A DNA stretch of 64,000 nt from the NCBI RefSeq assembly GCF_003386665.1, contig NZ_QTUB01000001.1, positions 3,534,001 to 3,598,000 on the forward strand, in the 5' to 3' direction. Below, piece after piece: positions 35,524 through 44,772 of the stretch (position 1 is its first letter; each line of letters begins with the position of its first letter). The notes beneath the pieces were generated by a model. That model had not been told where the DNA came from. It ran no database searches and saw only the letters and a list, made by a program, of their open reading frames with translations. The DNA is from Xenorhabdus cabanillasii. GTDB taxonomy: Bacteria > Pseudomonadota > Gammaproteobacteria > Enterobacterales > Enterobacteriaceae. A program made the position numbers and the translations under genes.

Positions 35524-35691
35524 TCAACCCGCAGCTTTCTGCGGGTTCATATCAATCTCACCGATTCTTCCGGCATCATAGGCAATCCGCTTCTGTTCTT
35601 TGCTACCGTAGCCACGTGCGTACCGGCTCTTGCCTTGCTGGTGATTCTGCCGGCCAATATGAAGATGATTTTCTTTAATTAAAAGTAGTTT
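35524..35691 (-). pseudogene. Unidentified gene remnant behind the lectin gene
   Basis: The minus strand keeps an open frame of 55 codons, bounded upstream by a stop at 35692, with coding-like composition: ENHLHIGRQNHQQGKSRYAR, GYGSKEQKRIAYDAGRIGEI, DMNPQKAAG. There is no start codon with a ribosome site at its beginning; the only ATG is near the end. The higher GC of this patch compared with its surroundings and the abrupt frame boundary suggest the 3' end of a lost gene. The family was not recognised. Its last codons coincide with the lectin terminator stem. Confidence 0.45.
35526..35547 (+). terminator. Terminator of the lectin gene
   Basis: AACCCGCAG and CTGCGGGTT form a perfect 9-bp stem with a CTTT loop, 18 bases past the lectin stop. 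The sequence after it (CATATC) is not T-rich. Confidence 0.72.
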
Positions 35692-35780
35692 TCAATAAAA
35701 TAAGGCAGAATTATGCCAAGACTGAATAGCAATCACCAGCCAATTCAGTATAAAAACTGTATAAATTAACAGGAGATTTA

Positions 35781-36125
35781 ATGACTATTGAACACATTGA
35801 TCCGGATACCCGCTGGTCAGAAGCGGTTATCCACAATGACACGATTTATTATACCAGTGTGCCAGAAAATCTGGATGGGGACATTACTGAGCAAACAGCC
35901 GATACACTGGCTGCAATTGATATCATGTTGCAGCGTCTGGGCTCTGACAAGAGTAAAATCATTGATGCCACGATTTTTCTGGCAGATAAAGCCGATTTTG
36001 GCGGCATGAATGCAGCATGGGATGCCTGGGTTGTTGCGGGAAGTGCCCCTGTGCGTTGTACTGTTCAGGCTGAACTGATGAACCCAAAATACAAAGTGGA
36101 AATCAAGATTATCGCTGCTATCTAA
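35781..36125 (+). CDS. yoaB: YoaB, RidA/YjgF-family protein
   Basis: A 114-residue RidA-superfamily (YoaB/RutC-like) protein: RWSEAVIHNDTIYYTSVPEN, then DITEQTADTLAAIDIMLQRLG and MNAAWDAWVVAGSAPVRCTVQAEL, the last containing the arginine of the RidA active-site pocket (APVRCTV). RidA itself clears 2-aminoacrylate; the activity of YoaB-type members is not established. GGAG lies 7 bases before the ATG. The neighbourhood to yoaA is conserved with E. coli except for the lectin insertion. Confidence 0.93.
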   Translation: MTIEHIDPDTRWSEAVIHNDTIYYTSVPENLDGDITEQTADTLAAIDIMLQRLGSDKSKIIDATIFLADKADFGGMNAAWDAWVVAGSAPVRCTVQAELMNPKYKVEIKIIAAI

Positions 36126-36141
36126 ACGTCACATTTGATTT

Positions 36142-36180
36142 ATGGCATTGAAAAAGATCTGCTCATTCAATGCCATTTTG
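36142..36180. terminator. Bidirectional terminator between yoaB and mdtI
   Basis: ATGGCATTGAA (36142-36152) and TTCAATGCCAT (36166-36176) form an 11-bp perfect stem, followed by TTTTG on the plus strand. It serves the convergent yoaB and mdtJI units. Confidence 0.78.
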
Positions 36181-36199
36181 TAGATTTTATGGACTGAAC

Positions 36200-36538
36200 T
36201 TATGCCATTTTGATCATAATCATACCGATCAACAATAACACAATTCCTCCCCAACCTTTAAAGTTCAGACGTTGATTAAACATGATCCAGCCTGCCGCAA
36301 CTGTGGCAATAATTCCGAATGCTCCCCAGAGTGCATACGCGATGGAAAGTTCAATACCTTTTACTGCTTGTGCCAATGCACTAAACGCGCCTAAAACTGC
36401 CACCAGCGATAAAACCCCAATCCAGAAGCGCTGAAAACCATTGGAAAGCTTCAATAAAATATTCGCCACAATTTCCAAAAAAACGGCCAAAATTAAAAAA
36501 GCAGCATGCCACCATTCAAAATGTGTCAACATATTCAT
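36200..36538 (-). CDS. mdtI: Spermidine export SMR protein MdtI
   Basis: A 112-residue four-helix small multidrug resistance protein. The membrane glutamate is in [16 protein letters not shown] (about residue 22), and [21 protein letters not shown] and [16 protein letters not shown] match the SMR core. MdtI forms a heteromer with MdtJ and exports spermidine. Its ATG overlaps the mdtJ stop by four bases (ATGA), so the two are translationally coupled. Confidence 0.95.
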   Translation of the reverse strand: MNMLTHFEWWHAAFLILAVFLEIVANILLKLSNGFQRFWIGVLSLVAVLGAFSALAQAVKGIELSIAYALWGAFGIIATVAAGWIMFNQRLNFKGWGGIVLLLIGMIMIKMA

Positions 36539-36891
36539 GCCTCCTTTTCTTTCATTTGTGGTTTTGGCGCTTTTTTGGTTCCCGCTTTAATCAGTGCTAT
36601 TCCGACTATCAATAGCGACAGTCCTCCCACTTTCATGGACGAGAGTGATTCGTCAAACCACATCACGCTAAAGGCCGTAATGAAAAGAATACCGATCCCT
36701 TCCCATAAGGCATAGGCCACTCCTAAAGCGACTTTTTTAACCGCGATTGCCAATAGAATATAAGACGTTGTGATCATAGTATACATCACGAGCATACCGG
36801 TAAAATCACCGGAAACACTGGCTTGCTTCATGGACAACGTACCAATGACTTCTGTCACAATCGCCAGTGCAAGAAATATCCAATAAATCAT
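36535..36891 (-). CDS. mdtJ: Spermidine export SMR protein MdtJ
   Basis: A 118-residue SMR protein starting [22 protein letters not shown] at 36891, with AGGAG 7 bases upstream; a longer frame to 36933 is not conserved. The conserved membrane glutamate is at residue 14 (VTEVIGT), and [20 protein letters not shown] is the SMR signature. Pairs with MdtI in an operon. The tail [15 protein letters not shown] is basic and charged, as in E. coli MdtJ. Confidence 0.95.
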   Translation of the reverse strand: MIYWIFLALAIVTEVIGTLSMKQASVSGDFTGMLVMYTMITTSYILLAIAVKKVALGVAYALWEGIGILFITAFSVMWFDESLSSMKVGGLSLLIVGIALIKAGTKKAPKPQMKEKEA

Positions 36892-37324
36892 TTTTTCTCC
36901 TGAACATACCTTATAAGTATGCCAAGACATCAAACCATTAATGCCAATAAAATCATCTGAAAATGCGATATCAAAATGAGCTTGATAGCTTGATGTTTTG
37001 GCAAAAAAATTAAGTGACTAATAAATAACTATTTTCCGGAGGAAACCGGTTAACAGGAGAAACACCCTAAAGTGCGCCGCACCAATAGTGTTCACTGGAT
37101 AAGATTGCAGAGAGAAATAAGACGTGAGTATTACTTTGGATTTTAGCACTACGTTGAATTTTGACGCTTTTGGCGTTATTCATGATATTTTATTCTTTCG
37201 TCACACGATAATCACTGTGTGATATACTACGAACCCTCATATTGGTGGTGTAATTAATTGCCCTATATATCTAGCATATTCAAGCGATAAACACAATTGG
37301 CGGGCAAGATTTTAATCTAAACAA
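36892..37324. other. mdtJ upstream region
   Basis: About 430 bases without a credible gene; the mdtJI promoter must lie near 36900-37000. TCACAC (37201-37206) and GTGTGA (37217-37222) make a spaced inverted repeat. No hairpin with a T-tract was found for the minus-strand module ending at 37325. Confidence 0.4.
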
Positions 37325-38137
37325 CTAACCCGTTTCAGTTGGCTGAAACAGTTTGCGAGGCAAGATATGATCTGTAGCACCAAACTCTAACACAGGAGAC
37401 TTTCTGGGACGATAATGTCCACTCCGATTATTCCACTTGGTTAATATGCCCCCTGTGAAATAAAGCTCTCCAGCCAATAATACAGGATATCTTGTATAAT
37501 CAATGTCATCATCGTTTGGGAGTGGCTGACTGGCATCATGGTGATACCATAAAATCCTGCCTTTGATCAGTGAAGTATGACCAACCAAAGGCCTTTTGGA
37601 ATCATAAGCACTGCATATAACGAGCCGGGGCATATCAGAATATATAACGTACAGGTAAAGCCCATCAGGAATATGAGTCTCTACTGAGTCCATCCTTTTC
37701 ATCACATAACAATAATTTTCAGCTGGTTGCTTTTGTTCTTGCTCTGCTCCAGACCAACATTGTTTAAATATACTTAACTTAGACCAATGTCGTTTAGGTG
37801 CTTTGGATTCAGGACAAACCCGCTCAAGTATATATATTTTATCTAAACTTTCGTGTGGCTGCTGGTAATGAGGTTTAAGCTTTCCGGCTCTTGGTTTGTG
37901 GGTAGTATCAAATTCATCCAGGCAGTTGTGGTTGATTATTCTGGCTCTTTTTTCATAAATTGCACGCAAGCTTGTTAACGCATCTTCTGGTGCATCTTTG
38001 TCATAACTCTTTATTCGTTCAGAAAGCCACTGATCTTTGACGTCTATTCTACTTCCGCACCTGTCTTTTATTCGATTTACCTGTTCACGATTTAACGCCC
38101 ACTGGCTATGCCAAGTTTTTTTGTTATCATCACGCAT
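37325..38137 (-). CDS. Unknown protein with C-terminal SGHYRP motif
   Basis: A 270-residue soluble protein with no signal peptide or membrane segment. The N-terminal half is charged and rich in K, R and W. The C-terminal half is more regular: DGLYLYVIYSDMPRLVICSA, GHTSLIKGRILWYHH, PVLLAGELYFTGGILTKWNN and SGHYRP, then LPRKLF. Similar A-G-E ... W-N-x-x-SGHYxP segments occur in uncharacterised proteins and effector-like proteins of Gammaproteobacteria, as far as I recall, but I cannot assign a reaction. The gene starts 38 bases downstream of its partner at 38176-39282, so they form one operon. Base composition is close to the core genes, unlike the partner. Confidence 0.6.
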   Translation of the reverse strand: MRDDNKKTWHSQWALNREQVNRIKDRCGSRIDVKDQWLSERIKSYDKDAPEDALTSLRAIYEKRARIINHNCLDEFDTTHKPRAGKLKPHYQQPHESLDKIYILERVCPESKAPKRHWSKLSIFKQCWSGAEQEQKQPAENYCYVMKRMDSVETHIPDGLYLYVIYSDMPRLVICSAYDSKRPLVGHTSLIKGRILWYHHDASQPLPNDDDIDYTRYPVLLAGELYFTGGILTKWNNRSGHYRPRKSPVLEFGATDHILPRKLFQPTETG

Positions 38138-38175
38138 ATTCTACTCTTACTTTTTCTAATCATTCTCACTGAATT

Positions 38176-39282
38176 TCAATCAAAAAATTTCTTAATACGA
38201 TTAAAAATGCTTTTATCTTCAATACAATCTAACTCTATATGGTGTTTTGGATCTCTGTTCATCAATTTTCTTGCATACCTCAATTCTGAATAGGTAATTG
38301 GAGAACAATGATCCTTAGAAGCAATATCACTATAATCACAATGTCGCCAATTAGAATGAAATTTCCTTTCATCTATATTAGATTTTACGTCATGTTTCTC
38401 TAAGCAATTATTATTCTCCATATAAAACCTTAACCCTTTAATTGGTGAATCTTCTTTTTTAGCTTCCTCCTCAATCCAGTCAATAGCCAATTTCGATATC
38501 TTCCTCCAATAAGATTTCAAAAAAGCCGTATTGATCATATCCATGTGTGAAAAATCTTCACTAGTATTATCTTTTGTTCCTTGTATTTTCTTTTCGAGAT
38601 TTAAAATTTTTTTAATTCCCTTTTCATCACTTTTAATATAATTCTTAAAAACACCAAGAGTAAGAGAATTATTTTTAAGTCTATTCCATGTTTCTCTGTC
38701 CCTATTATCTACTACCATTCCTTTTTTTGTGTTTTCATCTTGCTCATGCCTTTGACATATATATTCAAATCCAGCATTCTTTGCTAAGAAACTCGCCTTA
38801 TAGTCATCATAAAATTTCCCACTACCATATTTATTACGGTTTTCCTCCCTCCGGATAAAAGTATCATGATGTGATATCATATAAAAATTTCTTTTTAAAA
38901 ACATACTCCAGCTATTCAACATATAATAAATGGCATTGACTGATATCATAGAACTAAATTTATTCATTTCTAATTGTGTCAATGTATAATCGTCACGTTT
39001 ACTTCCTTTACTGATATAAGACATATAACAATAAAAAACCATGAGGGAATGACTTTTGTCTTCTTGTTTTAACAAATATGGAGACACTCCCCCATTCTTT
39101 ATAAGATTATTAAACACATCAAAAACTTTTTCCCTATTAAAATCCAGCCCTATTGCATGATTCAAAAGATCTATAGTTATATATACATTATCATCTTTAC
39201 TACTGTTCTGATTGTATAATTTTTTTAAATAATCCCTTCTCTTATCATCAAGACCAAAAACAATCATGATATTTTTTTTCAT
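38176..39282 (-). CDS. Unknown AT-rich gene, 368-residue protein
   Basis: A protein rich in K, N, D and Y, start ATG at 39282 with GAGG 6 bases upstream on the minus strand. No signal peptide and no clear membrane helix. Visible segments: VFGLDDKRRDYLKKLYNQNS at the N-terminus, MISVNAIYYMLNSWSMFLKR in the middle, and a C-terminal part with NTAFLKSYWRKISKLAIDWI, FHSNWRHCDYSDI and SPITYSELRYARKLMN. No family was recognised. The gene is far more AT-rich than flanking zwf or mdtJI, a sign of transfer. It heads a two-gene operon inserted between mdtJI and zwf. Confidence 0.65.
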   Translation of the reverse strand: MKKNIMIVFGLDDKRRDYLKKLYNQNSSKDDNVYITIDLLNHAIGLDFNREKVFDVFNNLIKNGGVSPYLLKQEDKSHSLMVFYCYMSYISKGSKRDDYTLTQLEMNKFSSMISVNAIYYMLNSWSMFLKRNFYMISHHDTFIRREENRNKYGSGKFYDDYKASFLAKNAGFEYICQRHEQDENTKKGMVVDNRDRETWNRLKNNSLTLGVFKNYIKSDEKGIKKILNLEKKIQGTKDNTSEDFSHMDMINTAFLKSYWRKISKLAIDWIEEEAKKEDSPIKGLRFYMENNNCLEKHDVKSNIDERKFHSNWRHCDYSDIASKDHCSPITYSELRYARKLMNRDPKHHIELDCIEDKSIFNRIKKFFD

Positions 39283-39712
39283 AACAACCTCAAAAAATTA
39301 ATATTTATATTAACAAATTAATAGAGTCAAAAATATTTATTAATATAAATAACATTCCCTATAGCTATTTAATGCCAATACTGAAGACGTATTAATGTTA
39401 TAAAGTGAAGGATAATATTTTACTACTTTATTTTCTATGATTTTTTATAATGTGCCATATCTATGAATATCCGTCAAATAGGTTTGCAATATGTTATAGT
39501 AAAAAATAATATATTGTAACTATTTTTTATTCCTATAGTCAGGATAAATTTCTTTGAATTAACAGGTTCAGAAATGAGTGACAAAATTCGGATAGAAATT
39601 TTTTAAATGTGAAGTATTTCAAGAAATTGAAAAAGAATAAATGGCAGAAGATCTGACTGCGATTGCAGTCAGATACTATATCAGACACTATAATAGTAAA
39701 AAATACAGTGTG
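39283..39712. other. Intergenic region between the unknown module and zwf
   Basis: Very AT-rich, 430 bases, no credible gene; it carries the promoter of the unknown module. ATCTGACTGC (39651-39660) pairs perfectly with GCAGTCAGAT (39665-39674), a 10-bp stem 39 bases past the zwf stop, the likely zwf terminator although no T-tract follows. Confidence 0.55.
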
Positions 39713-41188
39713 TTATTCAAATTCGTTCCATGAACGTCCATCACGGGTGATCATGGCAATGGAAGCAACTGGCCCCCAGGTTCCTGCCTGATAAGGTTTT
39801 GGTGGTTCGTTATCCGCTGCCCAAGCATCCATGATGGAATCAACCCATTTCCAGGCTTCTTCCACTTCATCCCTACGGACGAATAGCGCCTGAATACCGC
39901 GCATTGCTTCCAGCAGCAAGCGTTCATAAGCATCAGCAAGATGGGTTTGATTGAATGTTTCAGAGAAACTCAAATCAAGCTTAGTTGTCTGCAAACGGTG
40001 TTTGTGCTCCAGCCCCGGCGCTTTGTTCAAGACTTCAATATCAATACCTTCATCCGGCTGCAAACGGATCGTTAGTTTATTCTGCGGTAGCTGTTGGTAG
40101 GACTCAGCAAACAGATTCAATGGCGGCTCTTTGAAATAAACCACAACTTCAGAGCATTTTGCCGGTAAACGCTTACCTGTTCTCAGGTAGAAAGGAACAC
40201 CTGCCCAACGCCAGTCATCAATATCAACACGAACGGAGACAAATGTTTCAGTTTTACTGGCCTTATTTGCGCCCTCTTCTTCCAGATAACCCGGCACTTT
40301 TTTACCATGCACGAAACCAGCGGTGTATTGTCCGCGAACGGTTTTTTCCCGCACGTTGGTTTGATCAATCCGGCGTAATGAACGCAATACCTTAACTTTT
40401 TCATCACGAATACGATCTGCGGACAGATCAGACGGAGGTGACATAGCAATCATAGTCAAGATTTGCAGCAAATGATTCTGGATCATGTCGCGCATCTGAC
40501 CGGCCTGATCGAAATACCCCCAACGCCCTTCAATACCTACCTCTTCGGCAACTGTGATTTGCACATGGTCTATCGTGCGATGATCCCAGTTATTAACAAA
40601 CAGAGAATTGGCAAAACGTAATGCCAGCAAGTTCAGTACCGTTTCTTTACCCAAATAATGGTCAATCCGGTAGATCTGATTTTCATTGAAATATTTTGCC
40701 ACTTCATCATTAATGGCACGGGAAGAGGCGAGATCTGTGCCCAGTGGTTTTTCCATCACAACACGATTGGGTTCTTGATTCAATCCCGCTGCGCCCAATC
40801 CATGACATACTGCACCAAATGTACTGGGTGGCATAGCGAAGTAATGGATAGCCGGCAATTTATCCTGGTTGAGAATTTTCGCCAGCCGGGTGAAATGTTC
40901 TGTTTCATTCACATCCAAATTGCAAAATTCCAGACGTGAACTGAGTTTCTTCCACAATTCCGCATCCAGTTTTTCGGACATAAATGTTGTTAACGCTTCC
41001 TCAACTACCTTTGTATAGGCTTTTTTATCCCAGTCAGCGCGACCGACCCCGATAATCCGGGTATCCGGATGGATATAACCCGCTTTTTCCAACTGGTAAA
41101 GGGAAGGCATCAATTTCCGGCGTGCTAAGTCTCCTTTCGCCCCAAAAATCACCAAATCACAAGCCTGAGCTGTAGACGTCACCGCCAT
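39713..41188 (-). CDS. zwf: Glucose-6-phosphate 1-dehydrogenase
   Basis: A 491-residue enzyme, exactly the E. coli length. The start at 41188 (MAVTSTAQACDLVIFGAKGD) is preferred over an ATG 15 bases upstream. The NADP site is GAKGDLARRKL at 16-26, the catalytic signature RIDHYLGKE at 174-182, and the substrate segment RWAGVPFYLRTGKRL at about 306-320. It makes 6-phosphogluconolactone and NADPH, feeding the pentose phosphate pathway (and the Entner-Doudoroff pathway where present). It is divergent from hexR, and a HexR-like operator lies 27 bases upstream of the start. Confidence 0.98.
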   Translation of the reverse strand: MAVTSTAQACDLVIFGAKGDLARRKLMPSLYQLEKAGYIHPDTRIIGVGRADWDKKAYTKVVEEALTTFMSEKLDAELWKKLSSRLEFCNLDVNETEHFTRLAKILNQDKLPAIHYFAMPPSTFGAVCHGLGAAGLNQEPNRVVMEKPLGTDLASSRAINDEVAKYFNENQIYRIDHYLGKETVLNLLALRFANSLFVNNWDHRTIDHVQITVAEEVGIEGRWGYFDQAGQMRDMIQNHLLQILTMIAMSPPSDLSADRIRDEKVKVLRSLRRIDQTNVREKTVRGQYTAGFVHGKKVPGYLEEEGANKASKTETFVSVRVDIDDWRWAGVPFYLRTGKRLPAKCSEVVVYFKEPPLNLFAESYQQLPQNKLTIRLQPDEGIDIEVLNKAPGLEHKHRLQTTKLDLSFSETFNQTHLADAYERLLLEAMRGIQALFVRRDEVEEAWKWVDSIMDAWAADNEPPKPYQAGTWGPVASIAMITRDGRSWNEFE

Positions 41189-41214
41189 GTTGCATCTCCT
41201 CAATTACGGGATAT

Positions 41215-41229
41215 TGTAATTTTTTTACA
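41215..41229. promoter_or_regulatory. Predicted HexR operator upstream of zwf
   Basis: TGTAATTTTTTTACA agrees with the HexR palindrome TGTAATTAAATTACA in both arms (TGTAATT and TTACA). It lies 27 bases before the zwf start and next to the divergent hexR gene, so HexR probably represses zwf until 2-keto-3-deoxy-6-phosphogluconate accumulates. Confidence 0.72.
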
Positions 41230-41581
41230 GAACTCGCAGGTAATGTACTCTTTTGATTATATGCAGTAAACACCTCATTCTTCGATAATGATGACTTGCA
41301 TGAATCTCATTTCCCTGCTTTCTGTGCATAAATTTTTATATTTCATATTGTATTATGAATGATATTTGTATAGGAAAGCGGCAATTAATTGAAAATTCAC
41401 AGCGCATAAGAAGTAATCTTACCAAATTGAAAGTTAGATGTTTGTCATATTTTCATGAAAAATATCAAGTTATTTACTTTTCCCTCTGCCAGCTTTCAGT
41501 AACAAGTAGTATATTTTCACAAAAATTACATAGATTTCTCCTGTTAATGAAATCGTTAAAACCGAGGTTGAACTGCGTCTT
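41230..41581. other. zwf-hexR divergent promoter region
   Basis: About 350 AT-rich bases holding both promoters. No gene or further operator was assigned. A short TTTCATGAAAAA-type palindrome occurs near 41452. Confidence 0.4.
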
Positions 41582-42430
41582 ATGAACATACTAGAACAAC
41601 TCCAAAATAGTCTTGATGTTTTGAGTAAGTCTGAAAAAAAGGTTGCGCAGGTCATTCTTGATTCACCACATACTGCCATCCACTCAAGTATTGCCACGCT
41701 GGCAAAAATGGCGAATGTCAGTGAACCTACGGTTAATCGCTTTTGTCATCGCCTGAATACTAAAGGCTTTCCTGATTTCAAATTACATCTGGCACAAAGT
41801 CTGGCGAATGGCACACCTTATGTGAATCGCAATGTGGAAGAAAGTGACAGCGTCATATCTTATACCAATAAAATTTTTGAATCGGTAATGGCTAATCTGG
41901 AAACGATCAAAAGTAATCTAGATATCACAGCCATTAACCGGGCCGTTGACTTACTGACACAAGCAAGGAAACTCTCTTTTTTTGGTTTAGGGGCATCTGC
42001 TGCCGTAGCGCATGATGCCATGAACAAATTTTTCCGCTTTAACATCCCTGTCAGCTATTTTGATGATATCGTTATGCAACGGATGAGCTGTATCAACAGT
42101 ACTGAAGGTGATGTTGTTGTACTTATTTCCCATACAGGCCGTACTAAAAATCTGGTGGAGCTCGCCAGACTGGCTCGTGAAAATGACGCAACTGTTATCG
42201 CCATCACGTCAACAGGTTCACTACTGGCACAAGAAGCCAGCCTCTCTATTCTGCTGGATGTTCCCGAAGACACTGATATTTATATGCCAATGGTTTCCCG
42301 AATTGCTCAACTGACCATCATTGATGTACTGGCAACGGGTTTTACATTACGCCGGGGCTCAAAATTCCGAGATAACTTGAAGAAAGTCAAAGAAGCATTA
42401 CGAGATTCGCGATTTGATAAGCATGACTAA
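41582..42430 (+). CDS. hexR: RpiR-family transcriptional regulator HexR
   Basis: A 282-residue regulator. The N-terminal RpiR helix-turn-helix (about 1-77) shows LSKSEKKVAQVILDSPHTAI and ATLAKMANVSEPTVNRFCHR; the C-terminal SIS sugar-phosphate domain (about 105-260) shows KLSFFGLGASAAVAHDAMNKF and VVVLISHTGRTKNLVELA. HexR senses keto-deoxy-phosphogluconate and controls zwf and other carbon genes. Placed between zwf (divergent) and pykA (same direction), as in E. coli. Confidence 0.97.
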   Translation: MNILEQLQNSLDVLSKSEKKVAQVILDSPHTAIHSSIATLAKMANVSEPTVNRFCHRLNTKGFPDFKLHLAQSLANGTPYVNRNVEESDSVISYTNKIFESVMANLETIKSNLDITAINRAVDLLTQARKLSFFGLGASAAVAHDAMNKFFRFNIPVSYFDDIVMQRMSCINSTEGDVVVLISHTGRTKNLVELARLARENDATVIAITSTGSLLAQEASLSILLDVPEDTDIYMPMVSRIAQLTIIDVLATGFTLRRGSKFRDNLKKVKEALRDSRFDKHD

Positions 42431-42608
42431 AGCAGGGAAATAGACTGTGTTTTTGTTCACTATTTATCAACTCTCCAGCCTGATAGCATAATGGAAAGTT
42501 TATCCCCGTCAGTATCATTTATATTATGGGGTTGATAATCAAAAAAAGTTGCATAGTTATCTCACGGTAATCAGAAATCCATACTTCACAGGTCAACGGA
42601 GTTAATAC

Positions 42609-44051
42609 ATGTCCAGACGGCTCAGAAGAACTAAAATCGTCACTACACTTGGCCCTGCTACAGATCGTGACAACAACTTAGAGAAAGTGATCAATGCGGG
42701 AGCCAATGTTGTCCGCCTTAATTTTTCTCATGGTACAGCAGAAGATCATATCCAGCGCGCAAATAGAGTGCGGGAAATTGCCGCTCGTTTGAGTTGCCAC
42801 GTAGCTATCCTTGGTGATCTCCAGGGTCCCAAAATACGTATTTCTACCTTTAAAGAAGGAAAAATATTTCTGAATGTCGGAGATAAATTCCTGCTTGATG
42901 CTAATCTGGGCAAAGGCGAAGGTGATAAAGAAAAAGTCGGAATTGATTACAAAGGATTACCATCCGATGTGACGCCCGGTAATATCCTGTTACTGGATGA
43001 TGGCCGGGTTCAATTAAAAGTCCTGGATGTTCAGGGCATGAAAGTGTTTACAGAAGTTACTGTGGGTGGCCCTCTTTCCAATAACAAAGGTATCAATAAA
43101 CAGGGGGGTGGTTTATCCGCCGAAGCACTGACAGAAAAAGACAAAGCAGATATCATCACTGCCGCAAAAATTGGGGTTGATTATCTTGCTGTTTCTTTCC
43201 CCCGTTCTGCTGAAGATCTGAATTATGCCCGACGCCTGGCACGTGATGCCGGTTGCGAAACACAAATTGTTGCCAAAGTTGAGCGCGCTGAAGCTGTCAG
43301 CAACGATGCAATCATTGACGAAATCATTCTGGCATCAGATGTTGTCATGGTAGCTCGTGGCGATTTAGGTGTTGAAATTGGTGATCCTGAGTTGGTCGGT
43401 GTTCAGAAAAAGTTGATTCGTCGTGCCCGTCAACTGAATCGTGTCGTAATCACAGCAACCCAGATGATGGAATCCATGATCACTAACCCGATGCCAACAC
43501 GCGCAGAAGTTATGGACGTCGCCAACGCTGTACTTGATGGTACTGATGCGGTGATGCTGTCTGCGGAAACTGCTTCAGGTCAATATCCGGCAGAAACTGT
43601 CGCGGCAATGGCTCAAGTCTGCCTGGGCGCAGAAAAAATGCCGGACATCAATGTATCCAAACACCGTATGGATATTACATTCGACAGCATTGAAGAAGCT
43701 ATTTCGATGTCTGCCATGTATGCAGCCAATCATCTAAAAGGCGTCAAAGCGATTATTGCCATGACCGAATCAGGCCGTACAGCGCGCATGATGTCTCGTA
43801 TCAGTTCCGGCTTACCTATTTTCTCCATGTCACGCCATGAATCTACCCTGAATCGCACTGCATTATACCGTGGTGTTACTCCGGTTTATTGTAGCGACCA
43901 CATTGATGGTATCGCCGCAGCAAGTGAAGCTGTCAGTCGCCTGCGTGATAGAGGTTATTTAACTTCCGGAGATTTAGTGCTGGTTACTCAAGGGGATCAA
44001 ATGGGAACTATCGGCAGTACCAATACCTGCCGGGTGCTCGAAGTAGAATAA
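42609..44051 (+). CDS. pykA: Pyruvate kinase II
   Basis: A 480-residue pyruvate kinase matching E. coli PykA end to end ([19 protein letters not shown]). Active-site segments: [10 protein letters not shown] (about 38-47), [10 protein letters not shown], the kinase signature [11 protein letters not shown] near 221, [12 protein letters not shown] and [20 protein letters not shown]. The C-terminal regulatory domain ends [11 protein letters not shown]. It makes pyruvate and ATP from phosphoenolpyruvate and ADP. Preceded by about 180 bases with an ATG at a good AACGGAG ribosome site; followed by a strong bidirectional terminator. Confidence 0.98.
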   Translation: MSRRLRRTKIVTTLGPATDRDNNLEKVINAGANVVRLNFSHGTAEDHIQRANRVREIAARLSCHVAILGDLQGPKIRISTFKEGKIFLNVGDKFLLDANLGKGEGDKEKVGIDYKGLPSDVTPGNILLLDDGRVQLKVLDVQGMKVFTEVTVGGPLSNNKGINKQGGGLSAEALTEKDKADIITAAKIGVDYLAVSFPRSAEDLNYARRLARDAGCETQIVAKVERAEAVSNDAIIDEIILASDVVMVARGDLGVEIGDPELVGVQKKLIRRARQLNRVVITATQMMESMITNPMPTRAEVMDVANAVLDGTDAVMLSAETASGQYPAETVAAMAQVCLGAEKMPDINVSKHRMDITFDSIEEAISMSAMYAANHLKGVKAIIAMTESGRTARMMSRISSGLPIFSMSRHESTLNRTALYRGVTPVYCSDHIDGIAAASEAVSRLRDRGYLTSGDLVLVTQGDQMGTIGSTNTCRVLEVE

Positions 44052-44084
44052 GAAAGTGAATTAAATAGAATAGTTAAGAAAATT

Positions 44085-44117
44085 ATTCTGCGCGCTTCTG
44101 AAAGTAGCGCGCAGAAT
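44085..44117. terminator. Bidirectional terminator between pykA and the XRE regulator
   Basis: ATTCTGCGCGCT (44085-44096) and AGCGCGCAGAAT (44106-44117) form a 12-bp perfect stem with a 9-base loop between two convergent genes. Confidence 0.85.
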
Positions 44118-44120
44118 GTA

Positions 44121-44669
44121 TTAATTCTGTTCAGCTACCAGAATCGCCTGTGTATCCGGCTCCAGCGCTTCGAATACATGTTCCTGATCTGCCGGATAGC
44201 AGATGTAATCACCTTCATTTAATTCTTCTGGTGCTTCTGTTGGCCCGACAAATGCCCGGCCTTTAGTGACAATAATGTGCTCCACTGAACCTGGTGGATG
44301 TGGTTTAGAAACGCGATCTGCTCCCGGCTGAGTCATCAACAGATAAATGTCACGACGCGCACCCGGTGGGCAAGTTGCCAGTAAAACTACCTGATAGTTC
44401 GCCTGCTCTGCTGTTATTTTAGTGCCCTCACCACGTCTAATCACCTGCGTTTTGTTACTTTGTGGCTCCAGCAAACGGGCAAAAGGAATATTCAACGCTA
44501 CACACAATGCCCAGAGTGTTTCAAGACTGGGGTTCCCGTTACCCGCCTCCAATTGTGACAACGTAGATTTTGCAATATCCGCACGCCGGGCAACCTCTGC
44601 CAGAGAAAGGCCAATGCGTGCACGCTCACGAGCTAAGCTCTTCGCAATTATGCTGATTGGCTGTGTCAT
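44121..44669 (-). CDS. XRE-family regulator with C-terminal cupin domain
   Basis: A 182-residue regulator. The start at 44669 has GGAGCC 6 bases upstream; the frame is open further but without conservation. The N-terminal helix-turn-helix (about 8-65) reads RERARIGLSLAEVARRADIAKSTLSQLEAGNGNPS. The C-terminal cupin (about 100-178) shows PHPPGSVEHIIVTKGRAFVG and EELNEGDYICYPADQEHVFEAL. Such proteins sense a small ligand in the cupin. It is divergent from azlCD, with a palindrome between, so it most likely controls that amino acid exporter. The cassette is not at this site in E. coli. Confidence 0.9.
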   Translation of the reverse strand: MTQPISIIAKSLARERARIGLSLAEVARRADIAKSTLSQLEAGNGNPSLETLWALCVALNIPFARLLEPQSNKTQVIRRGEGTKITAEQANYQVVLLATCPPGARRDIYLLMTQPGADRVSKPHPPGSVEHIIVTKGRAFVGPTEAPEELNEGDYICYPADQEHVFEALEPDTQAILVAEQN

Positions 44670-44681
44670 ATTATGGCTCCA

Positions 44682-44710
44682 ATGTTCATTAAAACGAACA
44701 AAATGTTCGT
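44682..44710. promoter_or_regulatory. Predicted operator of the XRE-cupin regulator
   Basis: ACGAAC (44694-44699) and GTTCGT (44705-44710) form a perfect inverted repeat around AAAAT; a third half-site, GTTCATT, precedes at about 44684-44690. The array sits in the 103-base gap between the divergent regulator and azlC. Confidence 0.6.
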
Positions 44711-44772
44711 CTTGATTTGCATTTTTATTTTGTCCATTATAATGAAATTTAGTTCGATATGGGTAAAAATAG

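Noticed and set aside
39574..39642. Tiny frameshifted peptide MSDKIRIEIF / KCEVFQEIEKE upstream of the unknown module
   Set aside because: Only about 21 codons, no recognisable family, and AT-rich DNA easily gives such frames.
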